Of a DNA stretch of 64,000 bases, positions 39,801 to 44,381 are shown one piece after another. The stretch spans positions 293,911,973 through 293,975,972 of the forward strand of contig JARDYH010000002.1 in NCBI GenBank assembly GCA_029215795.1, written 5' to 3'. Origin of the DNA: Anniella stebbinsi. Taxonomy: Eukaryota; Chordata; Lepidosauria; Squamata; Anniellidae. Made by a program: the position numbers and the translations under genes. Numbering within the stretch: the first letter of the stretch is position 1; every line of letters starts with the position of its first letter. The notes beneath the pieces are model-generated. The model did not search any database. It worked only from the letters and a program-made list of their open reading frames with translations, and was not told where the DNA came from.

Positions 39801-41108
39801 TGTTTCATCAATCCCATGCCAGATATCTCATATTCTCCACAAGGCCATATAGTCCCATCAACCTTCTCCCAAACAACTCCACCCCAGATGTCTGCACACA
39901 CCCCACCTATATGTCCTTTCCAGACTGCCTAAGTAACAATTTAATCAGTCAGCCTGACTCTTCACTGAGCCATGAAACCAGCTTACAACAAATTGTGCTC
40001 ATCTTGTTGGGTAACACACACCTCTCAAGGAAAGTGGTTGTAAGCTCTCTGTCCCCACTTCTTCCCCAATTCACTGCTAATGCTAGAGTGAGGCCACTTG
40101 CCTGCTATCTTATATATTTCCCAATGCCTCCGCGTCCCCCATGCCTTTCCAAATAGTGCCCAAATTATCCTACACACCCCCACTGAACTAGTCTACTCAT
40201 CCATTCTACAAGCTGATCTAGAACCAACACCTATTAAACCTTGTCCACAATCTGCTGTAGGGATGCTACAGTTGCTGCTTCTGTTAATCCTCAGATAGCA
40301 AGCCAGTGGATTGGGAGAGATGCAGTCCACAAAATGGGAGGGCATGCAAAGCCTGTGCAACGCTACCATTTTGGGAGAGGGAGGAGAGTGGAGGATGGGG
40401 CACCACACGGTCTCTACTGACTTGCTCTGTGATCCGTTCTGTATACTGAAAAAGTGTTTCAGGGAAAAGCATGGCCCTGTTAGCAACACTTTATTAGCCA
40501 GAAAACAAAACGCTGGCCCGTCAGGTGGATGAGTTAAGAGTTGCCCTTCTCCTCCGAGGGACCAGCCGCCCAAAGGCAACTTCCTGGTCCCCACCCCAGG
40601 TGAACTTAGGGCACCGCCACGTGAGACCACCTCCTCCCATAGCCTTCATCTCCACCCGCCCCGCTCTTCTCTGCGCCTTCCGCGAGCGGCTCCATCCGAC
40701 TCTCTCCTCTCACGCCCGCTGCCCACCTGAGAACGCGTCCAACATCCCCCCTGACTGCCCGCGCAGTCCACAGCAGGTGCGCCTCTGTCCCGCCGCCCTT
40801 CAGCTCAGCTCCCTCACACCGGCCAGCCCAGCAGCTCCACCACGGGCACGTCGAGCCATCCCCAGTTTTACCTCAGAACAGTTGGTTGTTCTTGCTTCTC
40901 CCCCGACCGACGCGCCCCACCGCGCCCCACCCCATACCCGGCACAGCGGCGTGCCCTTCTCCGGCCAGCCTCTCGTCCCCACCCGACACCGCCGCCGCCG
41001 GCTTCACTCACCCGGCCGGAGCTGGAGGCTGCCGTCGGCGCGGCTACACCAGAGCGCCCATTCTCCTTGCTGCAGGATGTAGTGGTCCTTGGCTTGGAAA
41101 AGCTCCAT
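758..41108 (-). CDS. INPP5F: INPP5F (Sac2) inositol phosphatase, 5' 13 coding exons, 3' part beyond the window
   Basis: Coding exons, in gene order: 41012-41108, 26556-26636, 13733-13869, 12313-12441, 10640-10807, 10364-10420, 9934-10132, 6432-6611, 5154-5221, 4268-4392, 3708-3785, 2901-3021, 758-886, all complement. Every junction has GT..AG borders and matching phase, and the sum is 1569 nt (523 codons) with no internal stop. The protein matches vertebrate Sac2/INPP5F throughout (from memory of the family): N-terminus [16 protein letters not shown], the Sac-domain motif [10 protein letters not shown] with a CX5R catalytic loop (C458 to R464), and [17 protein letters not shown]. Sac2 removes the 4-phosphate from phosphoinositides on early endosomes, together with OCRL-type 5-phosphatases. 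Human INPP5F is about 1130 residues, so a little under half is visible; the hSac2 and C-terminal regions are off the left edge. The start is the first ATG of the conserved N-terminus inside the CpG island. Confidence 0.96.
1012..1529 (+). mobile_element. 5'-truncated L1 LINE, 3' end, with 13-bp target duplications
   Basis: Flanked by identical AAACAGGTTTATT at 999-1011 and 1530-1542, a classic target-site duplication. The frame at 1052-1330 encodes the C-terminal tail of an L1 ORF2 protein ([20 protein letters not shown], then [15 protein letters not shown]), ending at a stop, followed by about 200 bp of 3' untranslated DNA and an A-rich end (AATAATAAAAAAC). It lies in intron 12, antisense to INPP5F. 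The perfect duplications suggest a fairly recent insertion. Confidence 0.85.
1600..2335. other. GC-richer block in intron 12, unclassified, probably transposon-derived
   Basis: A sharp change from AT-rich flanks to GC-richer DNA with overlapping frames on both strands. The plus frame at 1666-1944 encodes an acidic, proline-rich peptide ([15 protein letters not shown]). No known domain was recognised. Such a block inside an intron is more likely a degraded retroelement than a host exon. Confidence 0.3.
2341..2453. repeat. short foldback (MITE-like) element
   Basis: Inverted ends TGGCCCTGTTCAGAAGACAC and, in reverse, TGGCCCTGTTCAAAGGACAC, continuing into CTTAAACCA on both arms, with a spacer of about 40 bp. 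113 bp in total. No clear target duplication was found. Confidence 0.7.
2901..3021 (-). CDS. INPP5F: INPP5F coding exon 12, catalytic CX5R loop (residues 440-480)
   Basis: Acceptor TTTTTGTAAG|GGTGGAC, donor CAGCAG|GTATTA. Encodes [20 protein letters not shown], then [29 protein letters not shown] is the Sac-phosphatase signature. Counting from the start codon puts the nucleophile at C458 and the phosphate-binding arginine at R464, so the encoded enzyme should be active. No substitution in the loop is seen. Confidence 0.97.
3263..3525. mobile_element. non-autonomous hAT-like element, copy 1 of 3
   Basis: Begins CAGAGGCGCAGAACCTC and ends with CTGAAAGAGGT. It shares a body with copies near 37190-37402 and 47911-48140 (CCATTCTAAAAGGTTGAAATGC and TTTTTGGCCCTGCCCCTTTT). 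The best-preserved right end (37400) is the reverse of CAGGGGTGCAGAACCTC, so the ends are inverted repeats. hAT assignment rests on the CAGRGGYG-type terminus. Intron 11. Confidence 0.55.
3708..3785 (-). CDS. INPP5F: INPP5F coding exon 11 (residues 414-439)
   Basis: 78 nt; acceptor ATCTTTTAG|CCGTGG, encoding (C)[18 protein letters not shown] then ITDVKWC. The donor is TGCTG|GTTGGT, in phase 2, with T instead of a purine at +3, so it is weak. It is the only placement that joins in frame to exon 12. Confidence 0.94.
3786..5153 (-). other. INPP5F: INPP5F introns 9 and 10 flanking exon 10
   Basis: Intron 10 (3786-4267) and intron 9 (4393-5153). AT-rich, with no recognised repeat. The plus-strand ORFs at 4504-4806 and 4868-5209 show no family resemblance. 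Confidence 0.8.
4268..4392 (-). CDS. INPP5F: INPP5F coding exon 10 (residues 373-413)
   Basis: No long ORF spans it, so it was found by homology to the family. Acceptor CTTTAACAG|ATTATC, donor CACTG|GTAAGAC in phase 2. Encodes [20 protein letters not shown] then [20 protein letters not shown]. Confidence 0.96.
5154..5221 (-). CDS. INPP5F: INPP5F coding exon 9 (residues 350-372)
   Basis: 68 nt; acceptor GCTTTGCAG|GTGAAAAG, donor AAACAG|GTGGGT. Encodes [22 protein letters not shown] after a split codon. Phase 1 in, phase 0 out. Confidence 0.95.
5222..6431 (-). other. INPP5F: INPP5F intron 8
   Basis: Contains a short (GAT)n run near 5593-5608. Nothing else was recognised. Confidence 0.8.
6432..6611 (-). 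CDS. INPP5F: INPP5F coding exon 8 (residues 290-349)
   Basis: Acceptor TTTTCCAG|GGATGCG, donor GACAAAT|GTAAGT in phase 1. Encodes [20 protein letters not shown] through [20 protein letters not shown], the very conserved centre of the Sac domain (RGSVPxFW motif). Confidence 0.97.
7435..7775. mobile_element. palindromic MITE in intron 7
   Basis: Long imperfect inverted repeat. The left arm reads GAAGCCATG...CTGCGATTTGCATAATTACC (ends near 7530). The right arm reversed reads GAAGTCATG...CCGCAATTTGCATAATTACC. The central part is a smaller hairpin around ATCCACAACCCATGGATTG (about 7600). The arms start near 7435 and 7775. No transposase. Confidence 0.65.
7975..8660. repeat. cluster of degenerate palindromic AACCATGGTT repeats
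   Basis: The words AACCATGGTT, ACCCATGGTTT and GGGTTGTTTGAGG and their reverses recur many times (for example 7980, 8247, 8334, 8357, 8480, 8597). This is typical of overlapping foldback elements of one family. The shorter foldback at 2341-2453 uses related words (GCCATGGTTTAAGG). Confidence 0.5.
8661..9933 (-). other. INPP5F: INPP5F intron 7, repeat-poor part
   Basis: A purine-rich stretch at 8930-9200 and a possible palindrome remnant near 9240-9310. No gene seen; the ORF at 8891-9265 is a by-product of purine-rich sequence. Confidence 0.7.
9934..10132 (-). CDS. INPP5F: INPP5F coding exon 7 (residues 224-289)
   Basis: Acceptor CTTTGCAG|AAATCTG, donor GAGCTG|GTAAGC in phase 1. Encodes [20 protein letters not shown], then an acidic and proline-rich stretch ([20 protein letters not shown]), then the Sac core [14 protein letters not shown]. 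The first residues (KSEVNS) differ most from the human sequence I recall. Confidence 0.96.
10364..10420 (-). CDS. INPP5F: INPP5F coding exon 6 (residues 205-223)
   Basis: Short 57-nt exon encoding [19 protein letters not shown]; acceptor TTTTTCAG|GTTGATG, donor ATTGGT|GTGAGT. The donor was placed after GGT, not one codon earlier, because only this keeps exon 7 in frame. Confidence 0.95.
10640..10807 (-). CDS. INPP5F: INPP5F coding exon 5 (residues 149-204)
   Basis: Acceptor TTTTGCAG|GTTAAAG, donor AAGAAG|GTAATA; 56 codons. Starts with the charged helix [18 protein letters not shown] and continues [17 protein letters not shown], the beginning of the Sac domain. Phase 0 on both sides. Confidence 0.96.
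11041..11290 (-). mobile_element. LINE fragment: 3' tail joined to endonuclease start
   Basis: On the minus strand, 11104-11289 encodes [20 protein letters not shown] then [22 protein letters not shown], the start of an apurinic-type endonuclease domain of an L2/CR1-group LINE (NARS and TEAW motifs). Directly left lies a TTTATATCCCACCT-like 3' tail. The middle of the element is missing, so this is an internally deleted or rearranged copy in intron 4. Confidence 0.6.
11500..12160 (-). mobile_element. old L2/L3-type LINE reverse-transcriptase remnant
   Basis: The minus frame at 11891-12000 reads [26 protein letters not shown], a decayed version of the RT block DLSAAFDTVDHxLLLxRL. The sequence leftward (AAATCGGAGGTC-, ACTGAGATGGTAATA-like stretches) has the feel of the same old family. 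Frames are broken, so it is an ancient copy. It lies in the wrong order relative to the endonuclease fragment at 11041-11290, so the two are separate insertions. Confidence 0.55.
12313..12441 (-). CDS. INPP5F: INPP5F coding exon 4 (residues 106-148)
   Basis: Acceptor GTCTTTCAG|CTGTGT, donor AAGAAG|GTGGGG; 43 whole codons, [15 protein letters not shown] through [10 protein letters not shown]. The donor lacks the usual +4 A (GTGGGG). Confidence 0.95.
12600..12960 (-). mobile_element. decayed L2-like LINE 3' fragment (tentative)
   Basis: On the minus strand, 12711-12947 encodes [18 protein letters not shown], resembling the LINE C-terminal block [18 protein letters not shown], and then the frame decays. 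The left part (12600-12660) resembles a LINE 3' tail. Intron-3 border region; low confidence. Confidence 0.35.
12961..13732 (-). other. INPP5F: INPP5F intron 3
   Basis: AT-rich to 13300, then a GC-richer patch (13300-13620) that breaks composition and may be repeat-derived. No family was recognised. Confidence 0.6.
13733..13869 (-). CDS. INPP5F: INPP5F coding exon 3 (residues 60-105)
   Basis: Acceptor TTCTTTCAG|ATTTGCC, donor CTGGAG|GTGAGG. Encodes (D)[18 protein letters not shown] through [10 protein letters not shown], which is strongly conserved in INPP5F. Phase 1 in, phase 0 out. Confidence 0.95.
14008..14072 (-). mobile_element. L2-like LINE 3' tail fragment
   Basis: AAATAAATAAATAATATATT followed by TTTATTTCTTACCCGCCTCTCC. 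The same TTATTTCTTACCCGCCTCTCC block forms the 3' end of the LINE at 56787-58505, and its reverse occurs at 61335-61482. Confidence 0.6.
14907..15109 (+). mobile_element. L2-like LINE 3' untranslated tail
   Basis: Ends with AAACCGTCCAGAGAGCTTCG GCTATGGGGCGGTATATAAA and an (AAAT)n tail. This is the reverse of the 3' end of the LINE at 29340-31662 (CCGCCCCATAGCCGAAGCTC). It has only 3' sequence, as usual for 5'-truncated copies. Intron 2. Confidence 0.75.
16231..16364 (+). mobile_element. decayed LINE reverse-transcriptase fragment
   Basis: Plus frame [40 protein letters not shown], a recognisable relic of the L2-group block [38 protein letters not shown]. Confidence 0.65.
16940..17620. repeat. 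two short AGTAAGCCCCATTGAACTCA-type repeats
   Basis: 16944-17024 (ACAAGCCCCACTGAGCTCAA) and 17560-17622 (GCAATCCTAAATATACTCAG, ...TTACTCCCAAGTGA) belong to a short repeat with consensus like 'cttactcccaagtaagtgtgcataggattgcagcc'. More copies occur at 20036, 35585, 36803, 46553, 50998, 59790, 59900 and 63508. Confidence 0.6.
18500..18930. other. GC-richer block in intron 2, unclassified
   Basis: Stands out from AT-rich flanks. The plus frame at 18495-18740 shows no domain. Possibly a transposon remnant. Confidence 0.25.
20036..20120. repeat. short foldback repeat
   Basis: Arms GTTGTATCCAATGTTAGTCC TACTTAG and the reverse of CTAAGTAGAACTAACATTGGATACAAAC pair almost perfectly around a centre of TGAAATGAATGG. 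It belongs to the same short-repeat group as 16944-17024. Confidence 0.75.
20346..20800 (-). mobile_element. decayed L2-like LINE fragment (RT C-terminal part)
   Basis: The minus frame encodes [37 protein letters not shown], matching the L2 block [36 protein letters not shown]. Upstream sequence to about 20800 continues the element (CTGGTTTTCTCACATCCAGT corresponds to the LKLNPxKT region). Multiple frame breaks. Confidence 0.65.
20840..20960. repeat. ACTCCCATCAGCCCCAGCCA palindromic repeat, copy 1
   Basis: AACTCCCATCAGCCCCAGCC AACATGACC then TGATGGGAGCTGTAATCC, a short interrupted palindrome seen at least seven times in the window. Confidence 0.75.
21872..21998. repeat. ACTCCCATCAGCCCCAGCCA palindromic repeat, copy 2
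   Basis: AACTCCCATCAGCCCCAGCC AGTATGGC, then GGAGTTACAGTCTGACATCA. Same family as 20840-20960. Confidence 0.75.
22000..23689 (-). other. INPP5F: INPP5F intron 2, plain AT-rich part
   Basis: No repeat or gene recognised. Confidence 0.7.
23690..24475. other. unclassified repeat-like block in intron 2
   Basis: GC-richer block with internal near-repeats (GCAAAAAGCAGCAGGAGCAC, GCAAAAAGCTTACAGGAACG) and overlapping ORFs on both strands. Its borders TTAAACAGGGTTCC and the reverse TTAAACCAGGGACCC resemble weak inverted ends, so it may be a non-autonomous DNA element. Confidence 0.3.
24618..24705 (-). mobile_element. LINE/SINE 3' tail fragment
   Basis: TTTATTTGAAATATTTATAC CCTACCTTCCAACTAAAATT resembles the reversed 3' tail (TATTTATACCCCGCCTT type) shared by squamate SINEs and LINEs. 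Confidence 0.4.
26556..26636 (-). CDS. INPP5F: INPP5F coding exon 2 (residues 33-59)
   Basis: Found by following the missing N-terminal segment. The reverse complement has acceptor ..CACACAG|CTACTGACC and encodes [20 protein letters not shown] then KIQLHT, ending ACAG|GTATGA in phase 1. The 81 nt fit exactly between exon 1 (phase 1) and exon 3 (two leading bases). The exon is isolated between two introns of over 12 kb and has no long ORF around it, so simple ORF finding misses it. Confidence 0.95.
26783..27009 (+). mobile_element. Sauria (ACA) SINE, nearly full length
   Basis: tRNA-derived head with box A-like GTGGTGCAGTAATTAGAGTG and box B-like GATTCTAGTCC, then CGGCCACGGAAACTCACTGG, a CCTCACAGAGTTCTTGTTATG middle and a TGGCGCCTTGGGTTCCTTAGAGG tail ending in ATATAAAGGATATAAAT. 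This layout is known from squamate genomes. Intron 1, just upstream of exon 2. Confidence 0.8.
27010..29339 (-). other. INPP5F: INPP5F intron 1, left part
   Basis: Mostly plain. The plus frame at 28322-28552 and a GC-richer patch at 28650-29010 are noted, but no family is recognised. Confidence 0.6.
29340..31662 (-). mobile_element. L2-like LINE, 5'-truncated, RT largely intact
   Basis: The minus strand encodes, from about 31660 leftwards, the region before the RT ([20 protein letters not shown]), then the RT blocks [63 protein letters not shown], and the C-terminal [20 protein letters not shown] and [20 protein letters not shown]. The catalytic YADD is present. Two frames (30489-31586 and 29590-30648) are separated by a small deletion just after LSAAFD near 30655; the rest is open. 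The 3' end has CCGCCCCATAGCCGAAGCTC and a (TTTA)n tail at 29353-29399. Endonuclease absent. Intron 1, sense to INPP5F. Confidence 0.9.
31888..32015. repeat. ACTCCCATCAGCCCCAGCCA-type palindromic repeat, copy 3
   Basis: Ends CTTCCCCAACTGATGCTTTC CAGATG and CATCTGAAGGGCACCATGTTGG are reverse complements of each other; the centre is ACTAAAACTCCCAGCATTCT ... CTGATGGGGAGTTATAGTT. Confidence 0.75.
32824..32945. repeat. ACTCCCATCAGCCCCAGCCA-type palindromic repeat, copy 4
   Basis: GGCAGCCTGGTGTCACCAGATG...GCAACTACCATCAGCGCCAGTC...GCATCTGTAGGGCACCAGGTT. Confidence 0.75.
32946..34440 (-). other. INPP5F: INPP5F intron 1, middle part
   Basis: AT-rich, no recognised repeat or exon. Confidence 0.7.
34441..34562. 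repeat. ACTCCCATCAGCCCCAGCCA-type palindromic repeat, copy 5
   Basis: TTTTAGACTACAACACTCAG CATT...GGCTGGGGCTGATGAAAGTTG, ending ATATCTGGAGAACACCAAGTTGG. The GTGTTGTAGT and ACTACAACAC words also pair. Confidence 0.75.
34654..34673. repeat. (CT)n microsatellite
   Basis: About 10 CT units next to the left end of the 34681 element. Confidence 0.9.
34681..35528. mobile_element. non-autonomous TIR transposon CCGTATTTTCCGG, 848 bp
   Basis: Ends: CCGTATTTTCCGGAGTATAA GACGAC on the left and the reverse CCGTATTTTCCGGCGTATAA GACGAC on the right, flanked by TA at 34679-34680 and 35529-35530 (mariner-like TA duplication, tentative). The left half carries a GC-rich palindrome centred near 34990 (GGGTGATCGCATCACCC), with arms CTCTAGAGTAGAGC / TACTCTAGAGCAGGCC. 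The right part (35175-35480) is a unique segment. No transposase frame. Confidence 0.8.
35585..35668. repeat. short AGTAAGCACC/CTTACTTCTGAGTACAC repeat
   Basis: ATACTTACTTGGGAGTAAGC ACC ... GTGTCTTACTTCTGAGTACACATGCATAGGATTC, same group as 16944-17024. Confidence 0.6.
35669..37189 (-). other. INPP5F: INPP5F intron 1, plain part with one short repeat
   Basis: 36803-36880 is another AATAAGTCCCACTGAATTGA copy. Otherwise nothing recognised. Confidence 0.6.
37190..37402. mobile_element. non-autonomous hAT-like element, copy 2 of 3 (5' truncated)
   Basis: CCCATTCTAAAAGGCTGAAATGCC, TTTTTGGCCCTGCCCCTTTTTCC and the intact right end GAAAGAGGTTCTGCACCCCT at 37381-37400. Confidence 0.6.
37403..40519 (-). 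other. INPP5F: INPP5F intron 1, right part
   Basis: AT-rich, no repeat recognised. A 178-codon plus-strand frame (39620-40156) has no domain; see rejected items. Confidence 0.6.
41012..41108 (-). CDS. INPP5F: INPP5F coding exon 1 (residues 1-32, codon 33 split)
   Basis: The reverse complement reads ATG GAG CTT TTC CAA and encodes [20 protein letters not shown] followed by [12 protein letters not shown]. The donor is CCGG|GTGAGTG, a strong site, in phase 1. It lies in the CpG island. Residue 17 is W, where I recall R in human. The Kozak context is CCAGCATGG, with a purine-poor -3 but a +4 G. Confidence 0.96.
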
Positions 41109-41413
41109 GCTGGGTGAAGTGAACGGAAGAAGCAAAGGCACGGAGAAGGGGAGAGATGGACGGAATACCGGGAGGGGGAAGACCGCGACCGCGCCTCAAC
41201 CAGCCACCGCTGAAGGAGAAGGGACTTGCCCCCCCCCCCCTTTCCCCGCCAGCAGCAACAAGCACCCAACCCTTCAGGCGGTGGCTGCTCCGGGAAGAAT
41301 GGCGGGGACGCGCACAAAGCCGGCGCGCGACATCCGCCCGCCTTCTCTAGCTACTGCCGCTCCTGTTGGCCCTCGTCAGGCCGGACGGGTTCCGGCGTGC
41401 GCGATCTACCGGG

Positions 41414-41425
41414 CACGTGACGTCA
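41414..41425. promoter_or_regulatory. overlapping E-box (CACGTG) and CRE (TGACGTCA)
   Basis: The sequence CACGTGACGTCA contains a perfect palindromic E-box at 41414-41419 and a perfect cAMP-response element at 41418-41425, sharing two bases. It is about 310 bp upstream of the INPP5F start codon, inside the CpG island. Read on the minus strand it is GTCACGTGCC, close to the CLEAR site bound by TFEB/TFE3 and by USF/MYC-type factors. Function is inferred from the motifs only. Confidence 0.6.
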
Positions 41426-41737
41426 AGCTCCCCTCTTTCTTTCTTTTTTTAAAGAGACAGCGCTGCCCTTTCTGGCGGCCAATTACATATTTACAACGGG
41501 CGGGCCAGCCTTAGTCCGAAGAAAAAGGAGGAGATAATAGAAAGAGACGACGAGGAGGCTGCTGCTGCATGCCTGCCTGCCTGCCTACATGCATGCGTGA
41601 AGCTCCTGTTCTTCAGAAAGGCTAGTCTGCTGTCAATCACCCAGAAAAGAAACTCTGTCTATACATGTTCTTTTCTCTCCCTCCTTTGCTCTGACTACAC
41701 TTGTCCTTTTGGGACGCTGTTCTGGAGCTACGTTATC

Positions 41738-41955
41738 ATAGAATCAGAATAGTAGAACTGGAAGGGGCCTATAAGGCCATCGAGTCCAGCCCCGTGCTCA
41801 ATGCAGGAATCCACCTTAAAGCATACCTGACAGATGACTGTCCAGCTGCCCCTTGAATGCCTCTAGTGGGGGAGAGCCCAAGACCTCCCTAGGTAATTGG
41901 TTCCATAGTTGTACTGCTCTAAGAGGAAGTTTTTCCTGATGTCCAGCTGGAAAGA
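41738..41955 (-). mobile_element. CR1 LINE 3' end
   Basis: Starts ATCATAGAATCAGAATAGTA GAACTGG, the reversed CR1 terminus, followed by GGGGCCTATAAGGCCATCGA GTCCAG. The minus frame (41816-42031) carries LPLRAVQLWNQLPREVLGSP, the CR1 ORF2 C-terminus. 5'-truncated near 41955. Confidence 0.85.
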
Positions 41956-41959
41956 TTGA

Positions 41960-42678
41960 AGTTCCAATGTGGTGTAGTGGCCCTACCATTAGGCCGTCCC
42001 TACTATTAGGCAAAGTGAAGTGCTTGCCCACAGGCGGAAAATGCTGAGAGGCAGCAGCAAGGCACTAGAGAAGAGAATTGTGTACCACTTGACCTTTCTT
42101 ATACACACTAACTCCAGAGGCTGCTGGCTCTGATTTTGGTGGGCTCTGCGTACATTCTGGGTTTTAATCAGAACCAGCAACAACTCTAAAGGAGCTATCC
42201 AAGGTCCTAAACCCTATCCCCAAATAGGTTCTGCATCTAGGATATCTCCTTTATAATTCTGGCTGGCTCTGACTGAAATTTAGAGTGGTTCACAGCCCCA
42301 CTAAAATCAGAGCCACCAGCCTCCACTGCCCCCTAAGTAAGCTTGCTGCCTTCAGGTATGGTGTCCCATTGTTGGTGTTGGAGAAAGATGTTCAGTCGCG
42401 AAGGAAAATTTTGTGTACGGAGTGGGATGGGGCGCCATATTGTTTGTTGCCTCAGCAGCAAAATGTTTTGGCTCTGCCCTGGTAGTAGTAGAGTGTTGGA
42501 CTAGGACAGGGGAGACCCAGGTTCAAAGTCCCACTCAGCCTTAAGGCTCACTTGGGCCAATCACTAACTCTCAGCCTTAGCTACCTCACCAAGATGTTAT
42601 GAGACTAACAGAGGGCATGGGACCACATATGCTCCCTTGAGCTCCTTGGAGGAAAGAAGGTGTTAAAATAAAACAATA
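41960..42678 (+). mobile_element. Sauria SINE split by a MITE insertion
   Basis: The SINE head CAATGTGGTGTAGTGG lies at about 41965-41980. Its continuation TAGAGTGTTGGACTAGGACA begins about 42491 and runs through CCTCACCAAGATGTTATG and TTGAGCTCCTTGGAGGAAAG to 42678. The interrupting segment (41981-42482) is a MITE. Compared with the SINE at 26783, the two halves join where expected, and GTAGTGG / GTAGTAG at the borders look like a target duplication. Confidence 0.75.
41981..42482. mobile_element. CAGGGCC-type MITE, copy 1 (inside a SINE)
   Basis: Starts near CCCTACCATTAGGCCGTCCC with CTATTAGGCAAAGTGAAGTG CTTGCC. Ends GCAGCAAAATGTTTTGGCTC TGCCCTG. The same ends occur at 43595-43820, and its right end recurs near 49770. 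Confidence 0.65.
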
Positions 42679-43594
42679 TTCATGCTCTTGTTTAATACTC
42701 ACTGCTGGAAATTCTTCCTAGTCTTGAGGAATTTAGCATATTCCCAGAAGGTTCCCTGGTTTGCTCCCAGCAATTGATATTCAGAGCCATCATGCCTCTC
42801 TGAACATGGATTCATAGGTGACCCACCAAGTAAATATTCCTCCTGTCTTAACATGCTGTATTTGCATTGACAAGGAATGCCCTATTTACAGCTACTTTTA
42901 GTAGGAACAAGAGCTCCTGAAAAATAATGTTTCCTTCTTTGTTAGTGCTGTGTCAAAAATTTCTTCCACATTTTTTCAAACATTCTTATTCAATTTGATA
43001 GAAAATAACTTGTATTGAAAAAAAATTCAAAAGGTGAAGAAAATTATCATGCATTGGTTTAGAGGTCCTTATGCTTACCTTACTTATGAGGTGACACCAC
43101 AGGTGTCCTATCTTTTATTGTACAATCATCTCTCCAACAGCCTGTAGCCTCCTCAATTTTCCATACCTCAGTGATATCTTTCCCAGCCCAGGGAAGATAT
43201 CATGAGATAATTCCTCCTATAAGGCTTTTTCAGATCAAGAAGAGCAGCAAAGCCATAGAAAGATGTACAATGGGAAGAAAAAACATCCTCGGCCACCTCA
43301 TAGTAATTAGGGTAAGCTCAAAAACACCACCAAATCAATTTTTAAAAATTATAAAATGTCCTGAGAATGAGACAGAAAAATGGAAGCCCCTTTCATGGGG
43401 GAAGAAAACTTTCAGAAAATTGAAAGACAGATTTTGGCACAGCATCAGCTCCACCTCTTCTCTGGATCCAGATGCAACACTGTCCCACTCACACTTGCTA
43501 CAGGGATTTCAGGAAGTAGCAGCATTATACATATCTGCATTAGAGACAAGATGTATCCACAATCAGAAATGTAATGTTTGGAAGACTTGGGGAA

Positions 43595-43820
43595 TAGGGC
43601 CAGTTCTACCATTAGTTAAAGTGAGGTGGTTGCCTCAGATAGCAGATCGTGGGAGGGGGCAGCAAAGGTTTGGAAGAGGGAAATATGTGCAACACTGTCC
43701 CATCATCAGTGTTGAAGAAAGATTCAACTGCCAGTTCAGTCAGCTTTTGTACATGAAATGAGAGGAGGCACCATCTTGTTTTTCACCGCAGGCAGCAAAA
43801 ATGTCTTGGGCCTGCCCTGT
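43595..43820. mobile_element. CAGGGCC-type MITE, copy 2
   Basis: TAGGGCCAGTTCTACCATTAG TTAAAGTGAGGTGGTTGCCTC ... GGCAGCAAAAATGTCTTGGG CCTGCCCTG. The ends AGGGCC / GGGC..GCCCTG are inverted. Part of a long plus-strand ORF (43171-43761) runs through it and is therefore not a gene. Confidence 0.6.
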
Positions 43821-43984
43821 TACAGAAGGTGTCACTGAACCCTGAAAAATGACAATTAGAGGAGAGCCAAAATTTCTCAGAAAATATTTTTTCTCATAAA
43901 AGTTCAGAGATTTTTCTTTTCTAACCCCCTAAAAATAGAAGTCCACTTTGTAGAATTTTCTTCAAAGTTTCTTCACCTTGTTTA

Positions 43985-44001
43985 GTGTGTGTGTGTGTGT
44001 G
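43985..44001. repeat. (GT)n microsatellite
   Basis: About eight GT units. Confidence 0.9.
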
Positions 44002-44381
44002 GTGGCTACCTTCCCTCTCCCCTATGGGGCACTGTAGAGGATGCAAAATGGGGACCAGACTGGCAACACAATTGATGCTGTTGTCACTTGCAGTGGTGGT
44101 GCAACACCACCACTCCCAAAAAAGAAAGAACCCCTGCCAATTGTGAGTCCCATCTACAAGAAACTGTTGAAGGATTTCTCTGCCGCCTAGAGAAATTTGT
44201 TGGAATTGTCTCTCCAATTTCTTTGCGCAGAAATAGAGTGGAGAATTATGAGAGGTCATTTACATGCACAGCTCTATTTCTTTTTACGTGACCTCAGTGA
44301 TAAGAGTTTATGGGTTTTCTCATTACAAAATGACTAACTAATTTAAAACTTCAGAAGTTTCACATTCACAACTGTAAACAT

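Larger units (their letters stand above)
40520..41520 (-). promoter_or_regulatory. INPP5F: CpG island and promoter region of INPP5F
   Basis: A GC-rich, CpG-dense interval against an AT-rich background, spanning the end of intron 1, exon 1 and about 400 bp upstream of the start codon. It includes a CCAAT box (41479-41483, plus strand) next to GC-rich GGCGGGCC at about 41499. The start site of transcription cannot be fixed from sequence; a TATA box is not evident. Plus-strand ORFs across it (for example 40525-41082) are explained by GC richness. Confidence 0.8.

Noticed and set aside
39620..40156. 178-codon plus-strand ORF in INPP5F intron 1 with a hydrophobic start
   Set aside because: Considered as a small secreted protein, but the remainder is Ser/Pro/Thr-rich without motif or cysteine pattern, and there is no sign of splicing or promoter. 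Chance is likelier; a tblastn search would settle it.
40525..41082. 185-codon plus-strand ORF across the CpG island
   Set aside because: It is antisense to INPP5F exon 1 and intron 1, is rich in Pro, Arg, Ser and Ala as expected from GC-rich DNA, and has no domain.
43171..43761. 196-codon plus-strand ORF
   Set aside because: Its second half reads through a MITE (43595-43820) that is repeated elsewhere in the window; no domain in the first half.
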